Source: Lepidodermella squamata (Eukaryota; Gastrotricha). Taken from it: 64,000 nt of DNA. Of the stretch, positions 32,352 through 42,276 are shown one piece after another; the first letter of the stretch is position 1; each line of letters begins with the position of its first letter. A program made the translations under genes and the position numbers. The stretch lies in NCBI GenBank assembly GCA_047495785.1, contig JBLDXI010000011.1:1550001-1614000 (forward strand), in the 5' to 3' direction. The notes below the pieces were generated by a model that made no database searches, was not told the DNA's origin, and saw only the letters and a program-made list of their open reading frames with translations.

Positions 32352-35300
32352 TTATTCAAATACCGACTTGAAAATAACAATAATAGCAAACGCATAGCCT
32401 AACGTTAACCGGCCGCTATGTGAGGCCAGTGGCACAATTTTGCCGATCATCGTAGTTCTAGAGCTAGCGTTGTGTTTACTCGGAATTTGCGGCCCGATAA
32501 CTGCTAAAGAATTCGGCTGGTAAACATTCGGTATGTTACAAAGACCATTTCTCCGGCAAACAAATGCTAGCCTCGTGAAGTCTTCCGCTGCCAGAATATC
32601 GGCGTAGATTGACAGACAGACAACACTATTTTGGCTCTGGCCACTTGACGTCGGCCCAATTCTGACGTAGTCCAAGGCTCCGGACGTCCATAAACGAGGG
32701 ACGCTATGCATTGAGATGTTTCGCCCAGTTTCGTCGTAAAACTTCATGACGGACTTCTCGTAACTTATTCCGACAAAGTTCCACTCAGTTTTTGGCGATA
32801 GGACTTTAGTTTTAGCGATTACGACCCTAGTTCCGCCTGATCTTGTCCCAATCACTACAATCCAGTCACCCTGAAACGCAATGGTGAGCATGAGAGGCGG
32901 GCCGAGAAATACCAGCCCGAATCTATCAGCTGTCGAGCCGAATTCTGACTGTTTTGAGAAAAGGTAGAACGCCACGGTGAATTGGTCTCCGACTGACTCG
33001 TATTGAACTTGAATGCCGTCGAGGCTTTGGCGGAAGCGTGGGTAGCAAACTATGAACGAATCATCGCCTATTATCGACATGACCGGCTGGCTTTCATTTC
33101 CGATTTTGAACGGACCGGCTTCGATGATTTTGATCTTCCGGGGCAGGCGAAATTCGACTACTTCACAGTCATTTCCGATATGGCCAGGTTTTACAGGCCA
33201 AAAGCCGATTAAAGCACCTAAAAACAAGTGTAATAGACTCAAGGGAGAAATGAATGCAAAGATATTACCTGGTTTTGGACCCATGTAATCCGGGTTTGTG
33301 ATGAGACTCTTCGGCCTAGCAGCGAATTGGCAGGCCCTTCTCATTTTCGAAATTTCCTGACCATCCAGACTTGCATTGAACATAGCTAGGCAAATCAAGG
33401 TACTGCCCTCAGGCCACGCCGGGCCTATTGATAGATCGATAGGCGATTCAACACTAACATCCAAAGGTCGTTGCTCGTAAACCAAACCGCCACTTTCGTT
33501 GTAAAGCCTCGCGGTTTTTGTTGGCCTGTCGTAGGTTAATGCGACGAAATTCCAGCCGTTATCGCTAGGAGTCAAAGTCAGAGCTTCCGAGCGGAGAATC
33601 ATCCGTTCAGTGCCTATAGCTGTGCCAGTATGAATCTCTAGGAAGTCACCCTCAGCTTTCAAAATCAGCTTATTCCAAGTGTGGATGAGTACAGAGCTAA
33701 TACTGCGATCAGCAGGCCGGTATAAATAGAAGGTTATCGTGAAACTTTTCGTTAGTCGAACCCCTGAGTAACTCGCTAGCCATTTTTGAAGCTCAGGATT
33801 GAAAGTTGCTGAATGAAGCCGTCGTGGCACCCCAGCGAAGGGAGGCCCTGATAGTAAAGACTGCCTAGGTAGGTGAAGTTGAACAGCGTCCACCTCAAAA
33901 GGCGCTAATCCGTCGATTGCTTCATTTAACCCACCCCCGACATCAGCCTCGTCCGAGGGTTGGTCAAACAACGGCCAGTAACCGATGAGATTTTCATGTT
34001 TAGGACCCCGGTAGATGAAATCCGTTGGTTTGTAAGGCGATCCGTCCGGGCAGTTGCCTCGTGTCTTGCAGACACATGGCAATCTCGCGATTTCAGCCTG
34101 TTGTAACGCGCTTTTGAATAAAGTAAAGCAGGCCAATCTATCACCGGGATTCAGCGTTCCTATAATAAGATTCTTCACAATCGGCATGCCCCAATCCCCG
34201 AAATTTTGAGTCGCTAGTATCGCCCCGGAGCTTGAGAAAAACTTCATGATTCTCTCGTTCGAGTCGAAAGTCAACGCGAAGAAATTCCATCGATTTGACG
34301 AGAAGTCCAAAGTTGGTCCTTTAATCGCGCTTTCGTTTTTGTTCCGGAATCTCACAACAGTGGAATAGGCAAAATTGTTCGAATAGCGGAGGGAAAATTC
34401 CGGCGAGAGTGACGCCCCGCTTCCGAAATGAAAGATGTTTGGGGTCGTCGCTAAAGCGGGTTGATAGGCGTATTGAGGTTCTTTTTCGTTCTTCTCAGGG
34501 CTTGAGTGGTACAGGTAGAAAGAAATGGTGAAATCTGGCGGTAGTTCGATGTTGTCGTAGGAAACTAGAGGCGTCACTGGGGAGGTTGTGACTAGACCGT
34601 AAGACAGCTGACCGGGGAACGGGCCTGGAATGCATGTGGTGACGTAGTACCAATCGGCGTAGAAGCTCGGCGAGTAGCGATAGCCGAACTCGTCTAGCTT
34701 TGTGTCATTATCGAACGGCCAAAAGCCGACGAGGTGCTCACCGGATGGGCCGTTGTACTCGGCGAAGACGGCGCCGCACTTGGACGGAAATACTGCGTAA
34801 AAATACATGGAAAAATATTAAGAAGCCGGTGAAAGCTGAAAACTGAGAATTTCGGGAATAATCATATTTTCGGAAATAGAGAAACTTCTTTACTATAATT
34901 TAGCCTTCCCCAGCAGTTTAGCTTAAAATATGATCAAATCATGATCAAATATGATCAAACAATGATCAAATTTGATCCATAAATCATGATCGAACTTGAT
35001 CATTGGGAACTGGGACTTTCTTGATCAAATTTGAACTAACTTTGAGCGACCAATTTGTTGAAACTGTGCAGCAGAACCATGCAGTAAATGTTATGATGAT
35101 TCATTCTATTCTAGGTGAATCAGTCCAACTATAGGCGAAATGTTTTAACTCAATTTGTTAGATACATAATCATGCGGTTTGCACTAAAAAACTTCTCCCC
35201 AGGGTAACCGGTATTTCTAACAGATTAGCACCGGTAGATTGAAATTCTATGGCTATCCCAGTGAGATGCTCTAATGATCGATTAAACTAAGGTGATGTCA

Positions 35301-35500
35301 GATTTTGTTGAAATTATAGTAGTTTCCCTGATTTAGTTGATAAATTGTTAAGGGAAATTTGTAATAATTATCCTAAATTTGTAAAGCAGACTTCGAAGAA
35401 TGGAGTTGAGAGTCTAGCGTGTTAATAAATCAAAATTTTAAATTTTCTTACCGTAAACATTGATTAAAAGGCCGATTGTTAGCGAAAGCCAGGGAAGCAT
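32352..35500 (-). CDS. LamG-like multi-module surface protein B
   Basis: Exons are 35500-35452, 34792-33269 and 33217-32352, giving 812 residues. The first exon is only 49 nt. It is supported because it supplies the signal peptide MLPWLSLTIGLLINVYG and splices in phase 1 (G|TA) into the long frame. Three modules follow, starting near residues 35, 273 and 528. They have the same landmarks as protein A: L-V/I-G-F/Y-W-P, FTISFYLY or FTVAFYLF, WNFFALTFD, and the linker CVCKTRGNCPDG. The last 18 residues are hydrophobic, suggesting a GPI or membrane anchor. The stop codon lies within an AATAAA signal. This gene is a tandem paralogue of gene A; the function is unknown, with carbohydrate or matrix binding likely for this fold. 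Confidence 0.8.
34928..35035. repeat. Cluster of TGATCAAA words in intron 1 of LamG gene B
   Basis: TGATCA or close variants occur at about 34931, 34942, 34952, 34963, 34973, 34987, 34997 and 35022. Spacing is 10-25 bp within the first intron. It may be a simple tandem repeat or a clustered binding site. Confidence 0.7.
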
Positions 35501-37121
35501 CGCTCTCAGGTATATTCCATGTGATTAAGAGAACAGCTATAACTACTATGCTAATCCTCTTCGTTATTATTCTCCGATTTATATGTAAGTAATATTTCTA
35601 GACTGAAGCCGAATCAAAGAATGTTTAATATTCTCGTTTATGCTCTACCGATATAGTTTTTCGCGATTTATGTTGCAATAATAAGTCGGTAACAGCAAGT
35701 GGCCTTCTAAACTTGTGTTATCTCTATGAATAAAAACAACAAGGTGGAGCCGGCCTGTCTTGTGCCGTTAATGATGTGCGCGTTGTTTCGTTAGTATAGA
35801 CCGCATGCTTTGGTTGTAATAACGCAAGGATATATATTTCGTATGAAGCGCGCGTTATCGAAATGTATCTACACCGGGTTGATATTTTTTGGCTGTTCTA
35901 TTCGTATGGTATAACTAGCACGCACTTGAAATCGAAACGGCATGCACCAGACGAACGATATCTCCTTCAAGAGTTTGGCAAACGATGGATGTTAAACCAG
36001 ACACAACAGCTCAAAATTGATCAGCGTGAAATGGTATCGCATCAAAATTTAGTTAGATGTTTTTACTACTTCGGTTTGTACTGCAGTGGTTTTTCGGTCT
36101 CACGCAAAAGGATAAGCACACTGAGTGATGAAGAGCAGTGTAAATCAATGCGAGTTTGCGAGATATCTTATTGGCGCTAAACTGTTTACAATTGATTGAT
36201 AAATAAAAGGGCGGGCTTGTTTTTGCGTGGCTTTATACTGACTTCTGCCACTACTTCCCGTTTTAAGAACGCGCTCTCATTATATTGGAAAAATGTCAGC
36301 AGCAGATGGAAGAGGCTTAATCATCTCAGCCTTTCGGCAGTATTCGTCTTGTTTTTTCATAAAAATTGATATATCACAGTTGCGACCAGACAATGGTGGA
36401 AAATGGTGGCTATCAGCTCTAATAGCGACGAAATGATCCTCGAAATAACAACCAGAAATGCTTGAGATTTCAGACTTTGGAAAACCATTATGTGAAAAAA
36501 TCTCTTGAACCGAATATTGATCACAAAGGATAAAGCAAATATTTGACCGGCTGACCGATGCGATTGCTAAGGAGCAAAATCGTTAGGCAGAACCAAGTTT
36601 TCGCAATTTTTTGTTACATGACGATTGAGTTGCGTTCTGAAATTGAGGATAAGGCCATATATTGAATAAACTAAAAAACGGTTGTGGATTTGAAAAATAT
36701 GAGGTAATATTGCATATAGGAAAACATTGTTTATGACTGGTAGAAATTTCATATCCTTAAATCAAATTTGAGATTTTCTGATCCGTTGACCCCGCCAATG
36801 ACTGCTATAAGCGGGATTCTTGATTTTTGAGGCTAGGTTATTTTTATTCTATAGAGGCCACAATAAACCTTCGTTTCCTACCAGAAAAGCCTGTTTTTCG
36901 TAATCTCCAATAATTTTTGTTTCATGGCTCGGCCCATCCAAATTTTCCATAAAATCCTGCATTGTAGAGTGGGCGTGTTTGTGTCGTGACTAGTAGCCTT
37001 CTAGCGCTTACCCGCGAAAAACATCATTAAATGATTAATCAGCTCATAAGATACGCACAAGTAGCCATTTTGCACTCCGCATCAGTTCAACTTCCAAAAT
37101 TTTCGACAATTTGTTTTTACC
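35501..37121. other. Spacer between LamG gene B and C1
   Basis: A divergent intergenic region of 1.6 kb. An open frame at 35863-36180 has no recognisable domain or flanking exons. I see no supported gene. Confidence 0.4.
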
Positions 37122-37865
37122 ATGAGAAGATTAATCGTAACTGGTAGCATTATTCTGGAGATTTTCGCCTGTATCGCGATAGCTTGCCCGTCTTCTACAA
37201 CCTTCACAGTGACCCCCACGCCAATTCGAACATGCCCATCGGGTCAGAATTGCCTTAATGCAACATGTCCAACTGGGCAATCATGCCTCGATGCAGTAAG
37301 TATTAATAGACATTAATTTGTGTAGAAACTGAATGAGACTCTCGACAGAAATCATTCGATTACTGTCAAGTGCAAACGAATGGAACAGGAACAGCCTCGA
37401 AGGCCATTAACTTTTGCCCGATGTCCGGGCGCTGTGTTTCTCCAGCTTCTGTAAGTCGATTCTATACCCGGTTTGTTCCGGTCTAATCAAGATTTTAAGG
37501 GGACTGGTCTACAATTTGGATCATTCGAACAATGTTGCGCATACGGAGGTTTTACGGCTTACGATACCACCTTCCGCCAGTATCCGCCATATTGCTACCT
37601 AAGCACGCTGAGATACAACGTTTGCGTCGATTCTAGCACTCGGCGATACTGCGTCCGCTTCCCCGAATCTTGTCTTGGCACGGATGCGCTAGCCGTAAGT
37701 TTTGAAAGCTTTCAAATTTCATCGGGTGAGAATTTCTCTCCTTCATAGGCTGGCTCGAGTCAATTTGCATCTTTCGGCGAGTGTTGCAGAGGTATAGCCG
37801 CAACTTTCACCCAGTCCGAAACTTCAACTCTATACGGACTGAAAATTGAGCGATGTTCGCAATAA
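37122..37865 (+). CDS. Diverged cysteine-rich family member C1
   Basis: Exons are 37122-37295, 37349-37450, 37500-37694 and 37749-37865, all phase 0, giving 195 residues. The signal peptide ends before CPSSTT. Exon 1 then has CPSGQNC and CPTGQSC repeats. Exon 2 starts FDYCQVQTNGTG, aligning with the array's CQIDT-GGSG block. Exon 3 has FEQCCAYGGFTAYD and YCVRFPESC. Exon 4 has FASFGECCRGIAA, then YGLKIERC. The four-exon, phase-0 layout is that of the array, but every exon is shorter. The intron 2 acceptor is TTTAAG. Function unknown. Confidence 0.78.
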
Positions 37866-37978
37866 CTGAACTAAATAATTTCGCCCGAACTCTAGAAGAA
37901 CCGTGTTGGTGCAATGAGAGAGGAAAAATACAATTGTCTAAGTTAGTCACGAATAGTCGACATTTTTTCCCGGTTTAG

Positions 37979-39128
37979 ATGCTTAAAAAATTGAAAATGC
38001 ATGGATTCGCTTTTTTGGCCGCTTTCCTTACTGGTACAATGTTCGGAATCGTGATTTGCTGCCCTGCTTCATCAACAATCACCCAGCTGCAGTATGTTCC
38101 ATTGTCTTGCCCAAGCAGCACTACATGCCTTAATACAACGTGCCCTAGTGGACAAACTTGCGCAACTTTGGTGAGTTGAGTTTCTCTGGCTGGAATGATT
38201 CGAAGCTAAAACCCTAATTCTAAGATAAAATCTATTAAATACTGGAGTTTATCTATTATTTTACCATTTTTAGAGCAAAGCTGTCATGTGCCAACTGTCA
38301 ACAAACGGTGGGGCGAATGTTGCTACGCCAATTACGGTTTGCGTCCAGGGCACAACCTGCCCCTTCACAACTTCCGTGATCGTCAATACCTACATATCGT
38401 TCGCGCAGTGTTGCTCCGACGTCGCTTCAATGGGCGACCAAAGCGCCTTAGTAGCTTATGATTCTGTGAACAACACAGCGTTCCCATTCTGTTTCGGTGG
38501 AAGTTTCAAATATGTGCGATGCAACGCCTCGCCTAATTACTGCCTCCGCTTTCCGAGCAGCTGTGCGGCCGGAGAAACGGATTTGGTAAAAAAAATGAGA
38601 AAATCCTAATTATAATAATTAAATTTTGGCATTTCCTTGAAATTTACAAATCAATTCTAAATTTTCAATTATCTTCAAATTAAATTTGAATTAAATTAAA
38701 TCCTCTCGAAAAGCTACTCCTGGGCAATTTTCTAGTGTTTTCTTCTATTCAGCAGAATATCGGTTCCGATTTCTTGATCCCTCTTAAAACTTTAATTTTT
38801 GCTCAAGTAGCATTTTTGGGACATTCATCACTAAAAGTCAGGATTCCAAAGGCTTCAGTCTACATTTCAGGACTACCCCATTTCTGATCTTTTGGTGATT
38901 TTCCTACTTTCCATGAAAATTTCGTACGAATTTTCCTGCTTAAAGCATAGTTTAGAAGTCCTTGAAATCGCCGAGCATATCATGCCGCTTACATTGTTTT
39001 TGTTTCTCTTTCAGAGTTCCGGATCATTACGATCGTTCGCAGCGTGTTGCGCGAACCTCGGCGCTACCATCAATTCATTTTCGACCGTTTCCCTGTATGG
39101 CCTAACAATCGATAGATGCTCGCTTTGA
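37979..39128 (+). CDS. Diverged cysteine-rich family member C2, one intron lost
   Basis: Exons are 37979-38170, 38274-38585 and 39015-39128, phase 0, giving 205 residues. The signal-like N-terminus is followed by CPASST and CPSGQTC. The second exon joins what are separate exons 2 and 3 elsewhere. It carries both MCQLSTNGGANV (exon 2 type) and FAQCCSDVASMG with YCLRFPSSC (exon 3 type), with no intron between. The last intron is unusually long (429 bp). The final exon has FAACCANLGA and YGLTIDRC. An alternative ATG lies at 37997. C2 lies 113 bp after C1 on the same strand, so it may be co-transcribed. Confidence 0.77.
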
Positions 39129-39434
39129 TTTCCAGAACAAAAACACTACGCAACATGAATGAATATAACCTGAGCTATGATGATTATGATGAGGGGCGGT
39201 TACCTATCTGTGTTTCACTAGTTCAATACAGAAGTAGCGAAAGAAACAGCCAATTCCAGTGCGCCATAGCTACATTTGCGTATTATCAACAAATTGAACG
39301 AGCGCGTACAGTGTAATCATGCTGTGAAGAAAAATGTAGCACATTATACGTAAAAATGCGCACGTGAGCGCTATAACAGGAAAACACTGCGCACGCGCCC
39401 GCGATTCAGTCGGCAGTTTTCATCTACTGACAAG
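39129..39434. other. Short spacer, no gene seen
   Basis: Likely holds the promoter of the membrane protein at 39435. No motif was recognised. Confidence 0.4.
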
Positions 39435-40171
39435 ATGAGGAATATGTTTATTACCCGTGTTGCATCAACAATACTTGCTTACTTGGCTATCGCCGTTACA
39501 GGGCAGCAAGATGCTCCAGGCTGTGATATCGATGTTCTAAGGCGGTGTAGGCGGTTGACAAACCAAGTCATCCTACTTAGCCAGTTGAGTGAGACCTCAT
39601 CAACCACATTACCCCCTGTTGAAAGCGGCAACGATGGCCAGTACTACGATTCAGATTACTTTGAGCTGGAAGGGGCGAAGCAGAATGGCGCGTTATCCGG
39701 ATTTTTTTACTCAATTCAACGCATCAGCGCAACTTGCAGCCTAGCCCAGGGCGAATTAGCGACCTGCTGGAACCAAATCGAGCCTTTATCCTGCCCACAC
39801 GAATTAAGGGCCTACGAAACAAAAAAATTCGTAAGTCTGAAAGATGAAAACTTATTTTTCTTGAATTTCAACATTTTAAGGTTGAGATTCTGCTGTTGGA
39901 CCCGTGTGAAAACTGGATCTCGTTCGGCGTTTTGATTCTTATCATAGGTGTTGTGTTAACGTTAGCTTTAGTCCTACCCTTTATCATTCTAATCAATTAC
40001 ATTGCCCGTCGGAAAGCTCGTCTAGAGCGAAAACGGCGCTACAGCGGCCGGAAACGCGATGAACGGTCTTTTTCGGTCAGCCAATCAGCTATTGAGATTG
40101 AATTTCAACCGATATCTCCCACGCCTGCTACGGGTAGTGGATTTCAAATGCCGGCCTATCAATATAGATAA
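39435..40171 (+). CDS. Small single-pass type I membrane protein, family unknown
   Basis: Exons are 39435-39830 and 39881-40171, phase 0, giving 228 residues. The signal peptide at about 1-23 ends VTG before QQDAPGC. The ectodomain has six Cys (CDIDVLRRC; then TCSLAQGELATC, LSC and DPC). One strong transmembrane helix lies at about residues 146-170 (VLILIIGVVLTLALVLPFII). It is followed by a basic stop-transfer stretch and a Ser/Pro/Gln-rich cytoplasmic tail. AATAAA lies at 40182-40187. It converges on the GABA receptor gene, with only 43 bp between the stop codons. I do not recognise the family. Confidence 0.75.
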
Positions 40172-40214
40172 TATATCGAATAAAATTAGCATTTCTATAC
40201 GTTTTATTCTGATT

Positions 40215-41751
40215 TTATTCTACGGGGATGAAGCCTTCGTCAACTTTAACAACGCTGATATTGAGGTAGGCGAACCAGTATACGACATTGAAAGTGATGA
40301 AGGCAGTAGGGAAGACAACACGCGAGTATTTTTCGATATCAGAAGCTTTTGTTATCGCCTTGGCGCACAATTTACAACAAGCCCGTTCTTGGGACTTCTT
40401 TTTCGGAGATCCGAAGTCTATTTCGTCGAAATCAAGTGAGAAAGTTAGCCGAATCCTTTCCCGTAAATAGGAAGATGTCGCACTGGTCTCGGTATTTGCG
40501 GCAGCTTCCTCCTGAGCCAATGCTTCAGCTTCTTTTTTCTTTTGAAGCATCTGAGTAAAACATGGAGAATAAATTGAGATTCATTCGTGCGTGAAGTTTT
40601 ACCTTGCATCTCTTCCCTGTATAAGTAACAGCCGCGTATTCGAGTAAAGCCGCGAAAACCATGATGAAACACGATACCAGGTAGATGTCAATAGCTTTAA
40701 GATACGAAATTTTCGGTAATGAAGCGTTTGTACTCGATATTAGGGTTGTCATTGTTAGGACTGTCGTAATTCCTAATGAAACCCTAGCCGGGGGTGATTC
40801 GCGGCTGATCCAAAACGAAACAAGGCTAAGCATTACTATAAGAGCTGAAGGGACATAGACCTGGATTACGTAGTAGCCTAAACTACGCTCGAAGTAGATA
40901 TCCAGGGTTAGCCGGGAGTAATTTCCAGTACTTAAGGCGGATTCACTTCTGACCTCGCGATGGCCTCGAATTCTGAATTGAGGCAGCATTTGAGCCTCCC
41001 TAGCAAATGTGACAGATTGCCGTTTTGCCGAGGACCAAACGTAGGAAATATCGCGGGTTGTATAGCCAAAACTTTCAACCTCAAGAGAACATCGTTGAGA
41101 ATCCATTGGGAAATAGGTGAAATCCATCGGGCATGAAGCCGTAACTGTCAATCTAAGGCTTTGCGTGACATTACCCTCGGGCGAGACCCTGATAAACGTG
41201 TTTAAGGTGGTTACAGGATGGAAAGAGGACTGTTTCGCGTTAACAAAAAACGTATCCGGTCGCCAGATTTCTCGCATGAATTCACCGCCAATTACTAGCT
41301 CCTCGGGCCATATCGCGCTGAAATCCATTCTAGGATCTCGCCAGTATTGACGGAAGTAGAAATCTAGGGTGACATCCATATTGACCTCAGAAACTTGGGA
41401 CACTCCAGCGATGAAGGCTGATACTGTAACATCAACAGGCCGGCCTTTGTAGTTAGGCCGGATTCGTTTGTCATAACCACGATTGCTTCGAATGTGCTGT
41501 AAAACCTGAGTGATATTCGCGTTGTAGTCGATTTCTTCAGCCTCCCTCTTCTGAAGATGGCGTCTTTCTGGCTGAGCTTGCGGCACGCTCTCATACGTGA
41601 ATTTCGTGAAATAAGCTGGTTCGAATAGGAATTCATCCGACGCGGTGGTTAGGACACTTTCCCGGCCTATAATATCCTTCGGAAAGATGAACAGCTCTTC
41701 CGCACTGCTGACCTTGATAATAGCTAGCACTAGAAAAAAGATTTGCTGCAT
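40215..41751 (-). CDS. RDL-type GABA-gated chloride channel subunit
   Basis: Exons are 41751-40603 and 40550-40215, phase 0, giving 494 residues. A signal peptide (1-18) and a ligand-binding domain come first. Landmarks are VNMDVTLDFYFRQYWRDP, IWRPDTFFVN, the Cys-loop C207-C221, ESFGYTTRDI and LSTGNYSRL. Loop C keeps Thr and Tyr of the GABA site but has Leu where vertebrate beta subunits have Phe. TM1 to TM3 lie at about 292-375, and TM4 at 459-481 is in exon 2. TM2 has PPARVSLGITTVLTMTT, an anion-selective PAR motif, with Ser325 at 2' and Thr329 at 6'. The TM3-TM4 loop is short. Overall it resembles insect RDL more than beta or LCCH3 subunits. It would act as a pentameric inhibitory receptor in neurons or muscle. 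Confidence 0.92.
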
Positions 41752-42276
41752 CCTTTTTTTGACAAAAGATGCGTACGATTTTCTGTTAGTGCGATGTGCA
41801 CTTTTTTGCGAGAGGCGAGCATCTGATCACACAGACAATCATCACGCGCGTGGCAGCAGCAGCAGCAATTATTTCCCAAAGGAGGCGCCATCATAAGCGC
41901 GAATAATCTCCGCTACTGATGATATTCGCATCTCAAGAGGCACAAAAATATGTGCATATATCTTGTTCTGACGCGTTGCGTTTTTTTGGCTAAATTAAAT
42001 AATTAGGCACGAAACCATTCGAGTATCGAAAAATAGTCGCAGCATTTATATATAGTTGTGGCGATTTACATGGTAATTTCTTCCCGTTGTTTTTGCTTAC
42101 TCAGCTGGGCGGAGACAAATAGATTTTTATTTATAAAAATAAAGATGCACAACAACATTGAAATTCATGCTTTCGGTCATCCTCGTACAATAACACAGAT
42201 AATTTACAGAATTGGCAAGACAGAACAGCAAAAATTACCCGTTATCACTTGACAAGCTATGGAAATGTATAGGCTA
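41752..42276. other. Spacer: promoter side of the GABA receptor gene
   Basis: AT-rich, with a short CAG run near 41850. No gene is seen. Confidence 0.4.

Noticed and set aside
34792-34808. Start of LamG gene B at the in-frame ATG near 34808
   Set aside because: It gives a poor signal peptide. The 49-nt upstream exon gives a good one and splices in phase.
35863-36180. Open frame of 105 codons
   Set aside because: No domain, no splice partners, and no promoter signal.
40215-41751. GABA-A beta/LCCH3 or glycine receptor identity
   Set aside because: Loop C (STGNYSRL) and the TM2-TM3 text resemble RDL more closely. Class is still to be confirmed by phylogeny.
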